Part shown: piece by piece, positions 10,014 through 20,064 of the stretch
How positions within the stretch are numbered: position 1 is the first letter of the stretch
How the letters are laid out: each line of letters starts with the position of its first letter
Assembly: GCA_026390115.1 (NCBI GenBank)
Contig: JAPLGO010000023.1
Coordinates: 62,001 to 126,000, forward strand
Length of the DNA stretch: 64,000 nt
Source: Campylobacterales bacterium
GTDB lineage: Bacteria > Campylobacterota > Campylobacteria > Campylobacterales > Sulfurimonadaceae
Direction: 5' to 3'
Made by a program: the position numbers and the translations under genes
Notes under the pieces: generated by a model
What the model was told of the DNA's origin: nothing
Database searches by the model: none
Seen by the model: only the letters and a program-made list of their open reading frames with translations

Positions 10014-10979
10014 TCAGTTAAGTAACCAGTAGAAAATATCATTACTGCTTCCGACACTGAATATCTCTTTTTCATTTTTAAACCAGATTTGAGTGATTCT
10101 GCTTTTATGGGCAACAAGAGTATCTCCCAGAGCCTTTGTCTGCGTGTCAAATAGCTGGATATTCTGCTCATCGCCGCTGGAATATGCTCCAATTTTTCCG
10201 CTTGGACTTAATCCTACCGAGTAAACTAAAAAATGACTTTTTATATGGTAATCTTTTTCTCCGGTTCTGTAAACCGCGACTCTTCTGTCTTGACCGGCCG
10301 TTAAAATGACACCGTTATTATATGCAACATCATAAACATTATCCAAATTTTGAGAAGAGTAAACATGCTCGACCTTTGAACTCATAACATCTATAACCCT
10401 TGCTTCACCGCTCTCATCAGACATGACCATCTTGCTTTTATCGCTGTTTAAGGCTACTCCGCCCATGGTGCTTTGCGTTACATGGCTTTTATATAAATTG
10501 TAGTTCTCCCGAGTGTCATGCAGAATGATGTCAGCGCCGAAAGTACCGAACAATATCTTCTCATCATTAATAAACAGAGCCTTTTTTATAGTGAGTTTTT
10601 TACTCTCATCAACAATCTGTTTGAGTTCATATTTTTCATAAATCCACACATTTCTGTATGAGTTTTCTCCTATGCTGACTATAAGAATTTTATCATCAAG
10701 GCAGTCAATGCTAATTACATTTTGAAAAACAAGTTTATTGGTGGCGGTTACAAGTGGAGGAAGTGCTATCTGGTGAATGATTTTTTGCGTTTTTATGTCA
10801 AACACATCTACCGTGCCCATATTACTCGCGGCATATAATTTTTCACCCTTTACTACGAAGCTGTTTATCAAACCTGTGGAGTGAAAAGTTGCAGTTGGAT
10901 GGAGCTCTTTGGCCGAGAGCGAGTATGAAAACAGTAAAGAAATTATTACGAGTTTAAGCACTTTCAGCCTTTTAATCAA
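10014..10979 (-). CDS. Periplasmic WD40-like beta-propeller protein, NapL-like
   Basis: 321 residues with a signal peptide (KLVIISLLFSYSLSA) and repeating propeller blades such as LYAASNMGTVDVFDIKTQKI and AYSSGDEQNIQLFDTQTKAL. Size, export signal and the opening HPTATFHSTGLINSFVV resemble NapL, a protein of the periplasmic nitrate-reductase clusters of Wolinella and related Campylobacterota. No nap genes flank it in this window, so it may be a detached napL or a paralogue; the call is by resemblance, hence no symbol. A role in protein assembly around periplasmic reductases is only inferred. Confidence 0.6.
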   Translation of the reverse strand: MIKRLKVLKLVIISLLFSYSLSAKELHPTATFHSTGLINSFVVKGEKLYAASNMGTVDVFDIKTQKIIHQIALPPLVTATNKLVFQNVISIDCLDDKILIVSIGENSYRNVWIYEKYELKQIVDESKKLTIKKALFINDEKILFGTFGADIILHDTRENYNLYKSHVTQSTMGGVALNSDKSKMVMSDESGEARVIDVMSSKVEHVYSSQNLDNVYDVAYNNGVILTAGQDRRVAVYRTGEKDYHIKSHFLVYSVGLSPSGKIGAYSSGDEQNIQLFDTQTKALGDTLVAHKSRITQIWFKNEKEIFSVGSSNDIFYWLLN

Positions 10980-11120
10980 TTGGCTGTATTATACATGATT
11001 TAATAACTTTTTAAAACTAGAGATTCAGATTATGTGTTTTACTCCTTGCAGGATTTGAGTTCAATCACCAATAAGTGAATCTTTTGTTCTAAGATTTTAT
11101 CATCTTCAGTTTTTCATAAT

Positions 11121-12470
11121 CTATGCTTGGTTAGCATAATTTATTTGCTTCTCCAAGCTCAAAGCACCGTCAAAAAGTGTTTGTTCATCGTAGGCTTTGG
11201 CGATTAACTGAAGTCCAATTGGCATTCCATCTTCTGACTTTGAAATTGGCAGGGCGATTGCAGGGAGTCCTGCTAGGTTTACGCTGATGGTGTAGATGTC
11301 ACTTAGATACATCTCCATCGGGTTTGAAAACTCTCCAAATTTATTTGCAACGTTTGGTGCAACCGGAGAGAGAATCAAATCAACGGTTTCAAATATTTTT
11401 GCATACTCATCTTTGATAAGGTGGCGGACTTTTTGAGCTTTGACATAGTACGCGTCATAATATCCGCTAGAGAGCACAAAGTTTCCTAAGAGAATACGGC
11501 GTTTTACTTCGTCTCCGAAACCTTCGCTTCTTGTTTTTACAAAGGTGTCGTTCAGGTCTTTTCCGGCTTTGCGATTTCCATAGCGAATGCCGTCGAATCT
11601 TGCAAGGTTTGTTGTCGCCTCTGCCGTTGCCGTTATATAGTAAGCAGAGATGTCATATTTTGCGTCCATGAGCTCTTTTTCTACTATCTCGTGTCCCGCA
11701 TCTTTGAGTGCTTGTGTCGCTTTTGCATAGGCATCTTTTACATCTTTTGAAGCATTTTCGATGTATTTTGGAAGCACGGCGATGCGAAGTTTTCTATCTG
11801 GATTTAGATTTGGAGTGACTTTATCATCTATTTTTGCATTTGTAGAGTCTTTGTCGTCAGAACCGCTGATAATGTCATACAAAATCGCCGCATCTTCCAC
11901 ATTTTGCGTCATTGGTCCGATTTGATCCAAAGATGAAGCATAAGCACCCAAGCCGTAACGGCTCACTCTTCCGTAGGTCGGTTTCATCCCAACGATACCA
12001 CAAAATGCAGCAGGCTGGCGGATACTTCCACCCGTGTCGCTTCCAAGTGCAGCGATGGCAAGACCCGCTCCGACAGCCGCGGCACTTCCTCCACTGCTTC
12101 CGCCTGGAACACGGTCGTTTGCATGCGGATTTAATGTTTTGCCATAAAAGCTTGATTCAGTAGTTGAGCCCATAGCAAATTCGTCCATGTTTGTTCTGCC
12201 AAACGGGCTTAAACCTGATGCCATCATCTTCTCTATAACAGTTGCATTGTAAGGAGCGATATATCCCTGAAGGATATTTGAGCCAGAGGTTATAGACCAA
12301 TCTTTTACCTGAATGTTGTCTTTTATAGCTATCGGCACACCTTCACCGACATTATTAACATCTATGTAAGCATTTAATTCAGGACGAGCTTCTATCTTAG
12401 CTTTTAAATCGTTTTTAAAATTTTCTAGTTCTTCTTTACTTAATTTTAACGCTTCTTTTAATGTAATCAC
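11121..12470 (-). CDS. gatA: Asp-tRNA(Asn)/Glu-tRNA(Gln) amidotransferase subunit A
   Basis: 449 residues of the amidase-signature family. The Ser-cisSer-Lys triad is visible: Lys50 in VPIAIKDN, the cis-Ser in [12 protein letters not shown] near 125, and the nucleophile Ser149 in [11 protein letters not shown]. GatA releases ammonia from glutamine and passes it to GatB for amidation of mischarged Asp-tRNA(Asn) or Glu-tRNA(Gln); Campylobacterota use this route for Gln-tRNA and often Asn-tRNA. gatB and gatC are not adjacent. Start at ATG 12470 gives [15 protein letters not shown], standard for the family. Confidence 0.96.
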   Translation of the reverse strand: MITLKEALKLSKEELENFKNDLKAKIEARPELNAYIDVNNVGEGVPIAIKDNIQVKDWSITSGSNILQGYIAPYNATVIEKMMASGLSPFGRTNMDEFAMGSTTESSFYGKTLNPHANDRVPGGSSGGSAAAVGAGLAIAALGSDTGGSIRQPAAFCGIVGMKPTYGRVSRYGLGAYASSLDQIGPMTQNVEDAAILYDIISGSDDKDSTNAKIDDKVTPNLNPDRKLRIAVLPKYIENASKDVKDAYAKATQALKDAGHEIVEKELMDAKYDISAYYITATAEATTNLARFDGIRYGNRKAGKDLNDTFVKTRSEGFGDEVKRRILLGNFVLSSGYYDAYYVKAQKVRHLIKDEYAKIFETVDLILSPVAPNVANKFGEFSNPMEMYLSDIYTISVNLAGLPAIALPISKSEDGMPIGLQLIAKAYDEQTLFDGALSLEKQINYANQA

Positions 12471-12597
12471 TAGTTTTCCTATGGTTATAAATTATGGGGT
12501 GTATTATAGCAAAATGTGTTTATTTTTTCTTTAGCACTGTTTTGCAAGATAAAAAAGAATCAAAAGACTTTGGTGTTATCTTCGTACTTGTTATATG

Positions 12598-12936
12598 TTA
12601 CTCATACCTGTGACCATTATATTCTAGCCAACCGGCGACATGGTGCTTATGTGGATCACGATGTGTCCAATGTACAAGTCCACCTTTGGCGTTATTTTCA
12701 TATTCGCCACAAAACTTTACAAAACCACCTTCTTTTAGTGAATCTACCTTTGGTGCTAAATCGATATTGTGAGCAATTAATAAAGATTGCCCGGATGATA
12801 ATTTTATTATAAACCTTTGATGACGAATACCTGTATTATCATCACTAAGCAGTTTAGCAACCTTTCCGGAATCGCACATTTGTGAACCGGCATACAGTTC
12901 AAAGCTCATAAGTAGTATAAAGAGTATTTTTTTCAT
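12598..12936 (-). CDS. Small secreted protein, DUF3465 family
   Basis: 112 residues from the ATG at 12936 (a TTG four codons upstream is less likely). A signal peptide KKILFILLMSFELYAGS is followed by a small beta-rich domain with the family ending GGLVHWTHRDPHKHHVAGWLEYNG, rich in histidine. The length and this ending match DUF3465 proteins of Gammaproteobacteria and Campylobacterota. Two cysteines (CDSG and KFCGE) could form a disulfide in the periplasm. The domain looks like a small nucleic-acid- or ligand-binding barrel, but its role is not established. Confidence 0.8.
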   Translation of the reverse strand: MKKILFILLMSFELYAGSQMCDSGKVAKLLSDDNTGIRHQRFIIKLSSGQSLLIAHNIDLAPKVDSLKEGGFVKFCGEYENNAKGGLVHWTHRDPHKHHVAGWLEYNGHRYE

Positions 12937-13001
12937 TTTAAATTCCAATTTTATTTTGTTATATCTTTTGTATTGTAAATTTTCACTTTTTAGAGTTAAA
13001 G

Positions 13002-13133
13002 TTATAAACCCTCTGAATTTCTAGACTTTTTCCCTGCCTTAACAAGTGCAATTCCTACACCTATTATGACAAATATCACAGCTACGGTAACTGCGATAAA
13101 TGTAAATGTTACAGGCTCTGCAAAATCAGGCAC
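13002..13133 (-). CDS. Small single-pass membrane protein after ileS
   Basis: A 43-residue open frame with a GTG start overlapping the last codons of ile[20 protein letters not shown] then a strongly hydrophobic run to about residue 31 and a basic tail [12 protein letters not shown]. The acidic N-terminus, one membrane helix and lysine/arginine-rich C-terminus fit an N-out, C-in membrane peptide. The overlap with ileS suggests coupled translation. I do not recognise a named family. The unbroken hydrophobic segment and coupling argue for a real gene. Confidence 0.5.
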   Translation of the reverse strand: MPDFAEPVTFTFIAVTVAVIFVIIGVGIALVKAGKKSRNSEGL

Positions 13134-15888
13134 TTAAAACCTCTGTACATCTTTGGCATGTGGACTCTTCATTTTGGGCGTGGTATTTCCAACATCTTGG
13201 GCATTTTGCTTTTGTTGCTTTTGAAATAATAAAAGTATCTTCATTGACTTTAAAAGTTCCAAGTATCTCTTCTTCTGGTTTATCTTCAAAAATGCCGGAG
13301 ACCACAAACCAATCTTCCGCTTCCGTTGTGTTCATATCAAGCACAATTTTTGATTCTGTATGCAAAACAAGCTCAAGTGTGCTTTTGATGATTTTTTCTT
13401 TTTTGAGTCTGTCTACTATTTCGTAAAAACCTTCTCTGGCTTCGTTCATGTACTCAGCACTGAAACTGCTCGCACCAACCTCAATCGGCATGTAGATGAA
13501 CTCAAAAATATCTTTTGCATCGCCTTTAATAATTGCCGGGGCATTGTCTATAATCTCATCCGCCGTGTAGGTCAAAATCGGAGCGATTAAAAGCAGAAGC
13601 GATTTTGTGATGATAGCCATCGCACTCTGGCTTGCACGACGGTGTATGTCATTCGCCGCGTCACAATAGAGTCTGTCTTTTGTAATATCTAGATATATTC
13701 CGCTTAACTCATTTACGATGAAGTTGTTTAGTAAGCTCATTCCATGAACAAAATTGTAGTTTGAAAAAGCCTTATGCGTGTCGTCAAAAACTTTTTTTGC
13801 AACTCCGACTATCCATTGGTCAAGTTCGCCCATCTCTGCATGTGGAGTTAAACTTTCCAAATCATTAATATTTGCCATCAAAAATCTAAAAGTATTTCTT
13901 AGTTTTCGGTAGTTTTCAGCCGTCTGTTTTAAGATGCCGTCTGAAATTTTCAAATCACTTTGGTAGTCGCTCGAAGCAACCCAAAGGCGCAGAATTTCAC
14001 TTCCGTACTCTTTTAAAACACTCTCAGGTGCAACAACATTGCCCTTAGATTTTGACATCTTTTCACCCTTTTCATCCACAGTGAAACCATGTGTAAGAAC
14101 GCCTTTGTAAGGTGCCTTGTGTTCAACTGCAGCACTTAAAAAGAGGGAAGATTGGAACCATCCGCGGTGTTGATCGCTTCCTTCTACATAAAGGTCAGCT
14201 TGATACGCACCTGCGTCATAGTTGCGAGATTTTAAAACCGCATTCCATGTGGAGCCGCTGTCAAACCAAACATCTAAAATGTCCGTTACTTTTTCTAGCT
14301 CGTCTGCTTTATATCCGCTTCCCGGGTAAAGTAGCTCTTCTATTGGCATGGAGTACCAAACATCGCTTCCCTGCATCTCAAAAATCATAGCGGTGAAGTT
14401 TAAAACTTTTTCATCTAAAAGAACTTCGCCCGTCGCTTTTACTCTGAAAAATGCAATCGGCACACCCCAATCTCTTTGGCGAGAGATACACCAGTCAGGG
14501 CGGTTTGCGACCATAGAAGTAAGTCTTTTTCTTCCACTTTCAGGTACGAAAAGAGTTTTTTCCACTTCGCTCAAAGCAATTTCTCTGAGTGTCTTATCTT
14601 CGCTCAAAGGTTTCTCATCTACCGAGATAAACCACTGTTTTGTAGCTCTGAAAATGAGCGGAGTATGGCTTCTCCAGCAGTGTGGATAGGAGTGAGTAAA
14701 TTTGCTCACTTTTAAAACGCTTTCACCCATAAGTTCGATGATTTCATCGTTTGATTTAAAGATATGTTTACCGACAAAACTCTCTGCATTTGGAATAAGT
14801 CCAAGTCCTACAACCGTTTCATCAAAACAGCCCGTCTCATCCACCGGCATAACCACTTCTAAATCATACACAAGTCCGACACGGTAATCATCCTCTCCAT
14901 GTCCAGGAGCGGTGTGAACACAGCCTGTTCCGTTGTCAATTAAGACATGTTCGCCCAAAACGATGCGGGAGGTTCTGCCGTTGAGCGGGTTGATTGCCAA
15001 TAAATTTTCAAACTCTGTTGCTTTGAAAGTTCTTGCAATCTCTCCACCGAGAACATGTTGCTCTTTGAGAGAGTTTAAAAGCTCTTTTGCAACGATATAA
15101 CCCGTAGTTGTGAGTACATACTCTTCATTCGGATTGAGTGAAATACCTGTATTTGCAGGAATTGTCCATGGAGTTGTAGTCCAGATAACAGGAGCCGCTT
15201 TCGTTAAAATTCCAAGTTTTGTTTTTGCCTCATCACTCAGCTCAAATGCGATAAAAATAGAGTGAGACTCTTTGTCTTCGTACTCAACTTCAGCCTCTGC
15301 AAGTGCAGTTCTCTCAGCCCATGACCAAAAAACAGGTTTGCTTCGCTCAATCAAAAGACCTTTTTTTGCAACACCGCAAAGTGTTCTGTAAATATTTGCT
15401 TCAAATTTATAATCCATTGTGACATAAGGATTTTCCCAGTCAGCCAAGATACCGAGCTTTTTGAACTCATCTCTTTGAATGTTTACAAATTCACTTGCAT
15501 GCGCACGGCAAAGTTCACGGATTTTTGCAGTCTCTAAAAGCTCTTTTTTCTGCTTTCCGCCAAGTTTTTTTTCAACCTGTTGCTCAATCGGCAGACCATG
15601 ACAATCCCAACCCGGAGTAAAACGGACGGATTTGCCGTTAAAATAATTATGCTTTACAATAATGTCTTTCAAAACTTTGTTAAGTGCATGTCCGATATGC
15701 GTGTGACCGTTAGCATAGGGAGGACCGTCATGAAGCGTGAAGCTTGGTGCATCTTTACGCAAAGTTTTCATCTTTTCATACACTTTTTTCTCATACCAAG
15801 AAGTGTATCTTATAGGTTCATTTTGTGTTAAATTGCCTCGCATGGCAAACTCTGTAGTAGGTAAAAGTAGTGTCTCTTTGTAGTCCAT
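13126..15888 (-). CDS. ileS: Isoleucyl-tRNA synthetase
   Basis: 920 residues, class I synthetase. The ATP motif is HTHIGH at 62-67 in [19 protein letters not shown], the second is [10 protein letters not shown], the editing domain lies between (CP1; [16 protein letters not shown]), and a C-terminal zinc knuckle CPRCWKYH...CQRC completes the bacterial type. It charges tRNA-Ile. The [17 protein letters not shown] region and the W-rich DNGTWNA equivalents are standard. It stands alone apart from the tiny membrane-protein gene overlapping its end. No T-box leader is seen upstream, as expected outside Gram-positives. Confidence 0.97.
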   Translation of the reverse strand: MDYKETLLLPTTEFAMRGNLTQNEPIRYTSWYEKKVYEKMKTLRKDAPSFTLHDGPPYANGHTHIGHALNKVLKDIIVKHNYFNGKSVRFTPGWDCHGLPIEQQVEKKLGGKQKKELLETAKIRELCRAHASEFVNIQRDEFKKLGILADWENPYVTMDYKFEANIYRTLCGVAKKGLLIERSKPVFWSWAERTALAEAEVEYEDKESHSIFIAFELSDEAKTKLGILTKAAPVIWTTTPWTIPANTGISLNPNEEYVLTTTGYIVAKELLNSLKEQHVLGGEIARTFKATEFENLLAINPLNGRTSRIVLGEHVLIDNGTGCVHTAPGHGEDDYRVGLVYDLEVVMPVDETGCFDETVVGLGLIPNAESFVGKHIFKSNDEIIELMGESVLKVSKFTHSYPHCWRSHTPLIFRATKQWFISVDEKPLSEDKTLREIALSEVEKTLFVPESGRKRLTSMVANRPDWCISRQRDWGVPIAFFRVKATGEVLLDEKVLNFTAMIFEMQGSDVWYSMPIEELLYPGSGYKADELEKVTDILDVWFDSGSTWNAVLKSRNYDAGAYQADLYVEGSDQHRGWFQSSLFLSAAVEHKAPYKGVLTHGFTVDEKGEKMSKSKGNVVAPESVLKEYGSEILRLWVASSDYQSDLKISDGILKQTAENYRKLRNTFRFLMANINDLESLTPHAEMGELDQWIVGVAKKVFDDTHKAFSNYNFVHGMSLLNNFIVNELSGIYLDITKDRLYCDAANDIHRRASQSAMAIITKSLLLLIAPILTYTADEIIDNAPAIIKGDAKDIFEFIYMPIEVGASSFSAEYMNEAREGFYEIVDRLKKEKIIKSTLELVLHTESKIVLDMNTTEAEDWFVVSGIFEDKPEEEILGTFKVNEDTFIISKATKAKCPRCWKYHAQNEESTCQRCTEVLSA

Positions 15889-16011
15889 CTGTACCTCGGA
15901 AATTATGTAAAAAGTTTTGCATTGTATCTTTAAAGGGTTTAAAAGCTTCTTTAAATAGGAATGAAAGGTGCTATAATATGCAAAAAATCTGGTTAATAGG
16001 GCTATTAAAAG

Positions 16012-17100
16012 ATGAAATTACACCTTTTGTTTGTAGGCAATAAATTTATACATAATGTGCCGTTACGAGAATATGCTATTAGAGAAATCGAAAAAAAAAT
16101 TAATTACATAAATGAGATTACATACTTTAAAGAGAACGATAATTCACTCTTCTTGTATTTAGAAAAAGAGATTAATATTTCTGCAAAATTTATTATAGTT
16201 ACAACAAAACAAAACTTTTCAACCATAGGCAAACTGCTTAGTACGGTGACCGGAGATAATCAGATACTCAAAGAAAACATGTTGATTCCCTCAAATAGCT
16301 CAATTTATGAAGATGGAAGTTATCTTCTGGAATATAAAAACTCAACTCTCAATGTGATGCATGTGGATGAGATGCAGGAGTTGCCGGAGATACTGATGCA
16401 AAAGAGAGAGTCAAATGCAATCATTCATATATTTGATGAGGATAGAGAGAGTGCTTATGCTATTCTTACTCCGATTGCGCAGATGTACGATGTAAATATA
16501 GATATTTTAGTTCTTGTCGATGGATGGTTAAGGGTTGATGTTGAGAGCAAAAAATATGGAAATATATCAAAGTTTATTAACTCTGCAAAACAGTTGATAC
16601 CGAATAATCTGATAGCAGCATCCAATATTGTTCAGTATATTATAGAAACTCTGTCAAAAAATCAAAAAAAAGTTTCATTTGCTGAGAGTTGCAGCGGAGG
16701 ACTTCTGAGCTACTATTTTACCAAAAACAATGGAGCCTCAAAGATGCTTGATGGCACGCTTGTTACCTACTCTAATGAGCTGAAGGAGAATTGGCTTGGA
16801 GTTGAACATAAAACTTTGGAAGAGTTTGGTGCCGTGAGTGCTGAAGTGGTATCACAAATGAGTGAGGGCGCGATGAATGTAAGCCATGCGGATTATGCAC
16901 TCTCAATAAGCGGAATAGCAGGCGAGGGCGGAGGAACTTCTCTTAAGCCGGTTGGCACAGTATTTGTCGGTGTTAGAAGTAAAACAAAACATAAAGAGGT
17001 GCACCTGAATTTAAAAGGTGATAGAAACTACATTCAGCATCAAAGTGTGCTTTTTGCTATAAAAATGCTTATACTAGTGGATAAAGAGCTCTTTTTTTAA
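16012..17100 (+). CDS. CinA family protein (nicotinamide-nucleotide amidohydrolase domain)
   Basis: 362 residues. The C-terminal 160 form the CinA/PncC domain, with [14 protein letters not shown] (catalytic Ser region), [15 protein letters not shown] and [21 protein letters not shown], which deamidates NMN to nicotinic acid mononucleotide in NAD recycling. The N-terminal half occupies the place of the MoCF-like COG1058 domain but is strongly diverged in sequence, as in other Campylobacterota, so its pyrophosphatase activity is doubtful. A TATAAT-like box with TGC in front lies about 40 bases upstream (15973). An A9 run lies near the start (about 16091). A tRNA cluster with its own promoter follows. 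Confidence 0.82.
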   Translation: MKLHLLFVGNKFIHNVPLREYAIREIEKKINYINEITYFKENDNSLFLYLEKEINISAKFIIVTTKQNFSTIGKLLSTVTGDNQILKENMLIPSNSSIYEDGSYLLEYKNSTLNVMHVDEMQELPEILMQKRESNAIIHIFDEDRESAYAILTPIAQMYDVNIDILVLVDGWLRVDVESKKYGNISKFINSAKQLIPNNLIAASNIVQYIIETLSKNQKKVSFAESCSGGLLSYYFTKNNGASKMLDGTLVTYSNELKENWLGVEHKTLEEFGAVSAEVVSQMSEGAMNVSHADYALSISGIAGEGGGTSLKPVGTVFVGVRSKTKHKEVHLNLKGDRNYIQHQSVLFAIKMLILVDKELFF

Positions 17101-17117
17101 ATTTAATCTAAAATATC

Positions 17118-17146
17118 TTGACAAACAAAATCTATTTGCCTATAAT
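17118..17146 (+). promoter_or_regulatory. Sigma70-type promoter of the tRNA cluster
   Basis: TTGACA at 17118-17123, exactly 17 bases, then TATAAT at 17141-17146, a consensus housekeeping promoter. The first tRNA begins 28 bases after the -10 box. It is the best promoter match in the window and is expected for a stable-RNA operon. Confidence 0.9.
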
Positions 17147-17174
17147 TTCGACCTCTTAAGAAACAGAGGAAAAT

Positions 17175-17250
17175 GTCTTGTTAGCTCAGCTGGTAGAGCA
17201 CGTCACTTTTAATGATGTGGCCGATGGTTCGAATCCATCACAGGACACCA
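17175..17250 (+). tRNA. tRNA-Lys (TTT)
   Basis: Cloverleaf: acceptor GTCTTGT / ACAGGAC, D-arm with AGCTCAGCTGGTAGAGC, anticodon loop CTTTTAA giving anticodon TTT, T-arm GATGG-TTCGAAT-CCATC and an encoded CCA end. First gene after the consensus promoter. Confidence 0.96.
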
Positions 17251-17264
17251 TAAGTTCGATTTAA

Positions 17265-17340
17265 GGGCGTTTAGCTCAGTTGGTAGAGCGCTACCCTTAC
17301 AAGGTAGATGTCACTGGTTCGAGTCCAGTAATGCCCACCA
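17265..17340 (+). tRNA. tRNA-Val (TAC), copy 1
   Basis: Acceptor GGGCGTT / AATGCCC, anticodon stem CTACC/GGTAG with loop CTTACAA (anticodon TAC), T-loop TTCGAGT, encoded CCA. Identical to the second copy at 17645. Confidence 0.96.
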
Positions 17341-17360
17341 TATTTTGTTTTATATGCATG

Positions 17361-17400
17361 AAGTTTTTAGCTCAGGTAGTTAACTATCTTTCGCCAAAAT
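17361..17400 (+). other. Possible tRNA relic
   Basis: The spacer between tRNA-Val and tRNA-Asp contains TTTTTAGCTCAGGTAGTTAAC, which looks like a tRNA D-arm (TAGCTCAG...GGTTA). No matching anticodon arm or T-arm follows, so at most it is a decayed tRNA. Confidence 0.3.
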
Positions 17401-17441
17401 CTTAGCACATCTAAAATCAAAATAATTTTTATTATACATGC

Positions 17442-17518
17442 GCGGTGGTAGTTCAGTTGGTTAGAATACTTGCCTGTCACGCAGGGGGTCGCCGGTTCAA
17501 GCCCGGTCCACCGCGCCA
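17442..17518 (+). tRNA. tRNA-Asp (GTC), copy 1
   Basis: Acceptor GCGGTGG / CCACCGC, anticodon stem-loop TGCCTGTCACGCA with anticodon GTC, T-arm GCCGG-TTCAAGC-CCGGT, discriminator G and encoded CCA. Identical to the copy at 17737. Confidence 0.96.
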
Positions 17519-17552
17519 TTTTATGTTATCATACCTTATTGTTTATGAAAGT

Positions 17553-17628
17553 GACCCTTTCGTCTAGTGGCCAAGGACACTATCACTTCATGGTAGGAAC
17601 AGAGGTTCAAATCCTTTAGGGGTCGCCA
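17553..17628 (+). tRNA. tRNA-Glu (TTC)
   Basis: Acceptor GACCCTT / AGGGGTC, D-arm CGTCTAGTGGCCAAGGACA as in other glutamate tRNAs, anticodon loop ACTTCAT (anticodon TTC), T-loop TTCAAAT, discriminator G and CCA encoded. This tRNA also primes tetrapyrrole synthesis in bacteria using the C5 route. Confidence 0.95.
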
Positions 17629-17644
17629 TTTTGGTGTTTTTAAA

Positions 17645-17720
17645 GGGCGTTTAGCTCAGTTGGTAGAGCGCTACCCTTACAAGGTAGATGTCACTGGTTC
17701 GAGTCCAGTAATGCCCACCA
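17645..17720 (+). tRNA. tRNA-Val (TAC), copy 2
   Basis: Sequence identical to the copy at 17265, including encoded CCA. Together with the following tRNA-Asp it repeats the Val-Asp order seen upstream. Confidence 0.96.
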
Positions 17721-17736
17721 TTTTTTTTGTCTATGC

Positions 17737-17813
17737 GCGGTGGTAGTTCAGTTGGTTAGAATACTTGCCTGTCACGCAGGGGGTCGCCGGTTCAAGCCCG
17801 GTCCACCGCGCCA
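17737..17813 (+). tRNA. tRNA-Asp (GTC), copy 2
   Basis: Sequence identical to the copy at 17442, with anticodon GTC and encoded CCA. Only 16 bases separate it from tRNA-Val copy 2, whereas the first pair is separated by about 100 bases. Confidence 0.96.
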
Positions 17814-17900
17814 CACTTTTTTAAAATCCTATAAAATTACTTTCACATAACATTCATTTCAACTTGTCAATGCGGGAATATCTCGGCAATGCTAAGTGCC

Positions 17901-17917
17901 CATGCTTTAAGAGCATG
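17901..17917. terminator. Short inverted repeat between tRNAs and rodA
   Basis: CATGCT-TTAAG-AGCATG, a 6-bp stem with 5-base loop, lies between the converging tRNA cluster and rodA. No strong T-run follows on either strand, so terminator function is uncertain. Confidence 0.3.
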
Positions 17918-17927
17918 TAAAACACCT

Positions 17928-19040
17928 TTAAATAAATCTTTTCGTTCCCCGATTATCATACATGTCTCTATATCTAAAAGTAATCAGATTCTGCATAATG
18001 GCAAATAAAATTATAAAATTAATAAAACTACTCCCTCCATAGCTGAACATAGGCAAAGGAATTCCTACAACCGGAGCAAATCCCATAGTCATGGCAATAT
18101 TTACATCCATATATATAAAAATCATAAAGGCAATCGATATGGTCACAACTTTAATATAATAATCTTTATTGTAATAGCTTAAACTCATAAGATGCAATAT
18201 AATCGCAATATAGAGTCCTATAACGCCTAAAGCACCTGCAAAGCCTGTTCTCTCAACTAAAAAAGCAAAGATAAAATCACTCGTGGCAATCGGTAAAAAT
18301 TTCATCTGTGTTTGAGTTGCTTCCTCTTTTGACTTTCCTGTTAATCCGCCTGAGCCTATCGCTATAATAGACTGTTGAACGTGATAGGAGGGCTTTTCAC
18401 CCAAAAAGTCTGTGATTCTTGTTCTTTGATAATCATGTAGTAAAACTTCATATGTAATTGGTGCAAGTAACCCTACTGCAATAGCTATTGCAGCCCATAT
18501 TTTCCAGTGTACTCCTATAAAAAAAAGTACGCCGTATCCTATAAGTAAAAGCACAAGAGCAGTCCCTAAATCAGGTTCTTTAGCTATAAGAATAAACGGT
18601 AAAAGAATATAACCGCTTATTTTAAGAAAATCTTTTATTCTGTAGCCATGTACCGGGGGCGGGGTTTTTTGTATAAGATATGCAAGCATAAGAATAAGTG
18701 CCGGTTTCACAAACTCTGAGGGTTGTATTGTCGCATTGATAAATGGAATATCTATCCATCTCTGTGCACCTAATCTTGAGTGACCAAAGAACTCAACTGC
18801 TAATAAAAGAGTTATGCTTACCCAATATATAAGGGGTATAAGCCAGTTCATTCGTCTGATTGGCAGAAAAAATATAAATATAAACACTAAAATTGCCACG
18901 CCGACATAAGCCATCTGTTTTTGAGCCAGCATAGGAATAGCTTCACCTATAAGCCAGTTCGAAGTTATCACTACAGGAATTATCAAAATGATTGAAAAAA
19001 AGTCAAATTGTGATAAAATACTCTTATCAAATCTCCACAA
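17928..19040 (-). CDS. rodA: Rod-shape SEDS peptidoglycan polymerase RodA (MrdB)
   Basis: 370 residues with about ten membrane helices of the FtsW/RodA/SpoVE family. Visible family motifs are the segment WIDIPFINATIQPSEFVKPALI, the KEPDLGTALVLLLIG stretch with the catalytic Asp region, and the C-terminal VVGIPLPMFSYGGSSF. RodA polymerises glycan strands for lateral wall growth with a class B PBP. The start is a TTG (MWRFDKSIL), matching the usual Campylobacterota N-terminus M-x-R-x-D. It is divergent from the rluD/flpA operon, as mrdB is in Campylobacter jejuni, which supports rodA rather than ftsW. Confidence 0.93.
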   Translation of the reverse strand: MWRFDKSILSQFDFFSIILIIPVVITSNWLIGEAIPMLAQKQMAYVGVAILVFIFIFFLPIRRMNWLIPLIYWVSITLLLAVEFFGHSRLGAQRWIDIPFINATIQPSEFVKPALILMLAYLIQKTPPPVHGYRIKDFLKISGYILLPFILIAKEPDLGTALVLLLIGYGVLFFIGVHWKIWAAIAIAVGLLAPITYEVLLHDYQRTRITDFLGEKPSYHVQQSIIAIGSGGLTGKSKEEATQTQMKFLPIATSDFIFAFLVERTGFAGALGVIGLYIAIILHLMSLSYYNKDYYIKVVTISIAFMIFIYMDVNIAMTMGFAPVVGIPLPMFSYGGSSFINFIILFAIMQNLITFRYRDMYDNRGTKRFI

Positions 19041-19092
19041 ATTCGTAACTCCATTAAAAAATTATGAAATTGTATCACATTAAGGGACACAA

Positions 19093-20064
19093 ATGAGCGA
19101 TATAAAAAGCTATATTAGCGACAAATCAGAACGACTGGATACATTCTTAGCCTCAGAAATAGGGCAGACTCGTTCACAAATTGCTCAGTTAATCAAACAA
19201 GAGTGCGTTTATATAGATGAAAAAAAAGTTACCCGTCCAGGTGTTAAATTAAAGCCTGAACAAAAAGTAACAGTAGAATTTCCGGATGCCAAGATTGAAC
19301 CGGCACTCAAAGTTGACTTTGAAGTAGAGGTTCTTTATGAAGATGATGACGTTTTGGTTATAAATAAACCAAGCGGGGTCACAGTTCACCCTGCACCAAG
19401 CGTCAAAGAAGCTACTTTGGTTGACTGGCTCAAACATAAGGGTATCAGATTATCAACAATCAGCGGTGAAGAGCGACATGGAATAGTACATAGACTTGAC
19501 AAAGGTACAAGCGGAACCATGGTTATCGCTAAAAATAATGAGGCGCATGAATTTTTGTCTGAACAGCTTCAAGATAAAAGCATGGGCAGATATTATATTG
19601 CTGTTCTCAATCCTCCTTTAAAAGAGGATATAACAACGATTGAAAAAAATATCGGAAGAAGCGCATCTAATAGATTAAAGATGGCATGTGTAGAGAGCGG
19701 TAAGTATGCAAAAACCAAGTTTAAAACTCTTGCACTCTCAAACGATGAAAAGAATCAGTTGGTCGCATGTAAGCTTTTTACAGGAAGAACTCACCAAATC
19801 CGTGTTCACTTAGAGAGTATAAATAGACATATAATCGGCGACCATATTTATGCGACTAGTCCAAAACAAGAAAATTCGGAACGGATTTTGCTGCATGCAC
19901 ACATGATATATTTCATCCATCCCGTTAGCAAAGAAAAACTCTCTTTTGTAGCAGAACTTGATGAGACAATGAAAAATTATATAGATTCTAAATTTAATAC
20001 GGAGCAGATAGATGAAGTTATGGACACTAGCTACATTATGCACAGTTTCACTACTCATTCTTAG
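19093..20064 (+). CDS. RluA/RluD family pseudouridine synthase
   Basis: 323 residues: an S4 RNA-binding domain at about 13-70 (RLDTFLASEIGQTRSQIAQL), then the catalytic domain with HRLDKGTSG at 133-141 (Asp136 nucleophile) and the later GRTHQIRVHL motif. It isomerises uridines, most likely in 23S rRNA helix 69 if it is the RluD orthologue; the exact target cannot be told from sequence. Preceded by AAGGGACA. Its end overlaps the start of the flpA-like gene by 53 bases, so the two are co-translated or tightly coupled. Orthologue of C. jejuni Cj1280c by position. Confidence 0.92.
   Translation: MSDIKSYISDKSERLDTFLASEIGQTRSQIAQLIKQECVYIDEKKVTRPGVKLKPEQKVTVEFPDAKIEPALKVDFEVEVLYEDDDVLVINKPSGVTVHPAPSVKEATLVDWLKHKGIRLSTISGEERHGIVHRLDKGTSGTMVIAKNNEAHEFLSEQLQDKSMGRYYIAVLNPPLKEDITTIEKNIGRSASNRLKMACVESGKYAKTKFKTLALSNDEKNQLVACKLFTGRTHQIRVHLESINRHIIGDHIYATSPKQENSERILLHAHMIYFIHPVSKEKLSFVAELDETMKNYIDSKFNTEQIDEVMDTSYIMHSFTTHS

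Noticed and set aside
18650-18670. G/C-rich run inside rodA as a slippage tract
   Set aside because: The run is interrupted (GGGGGCGGGG) and the frame is normal, so there is no sign of variation.
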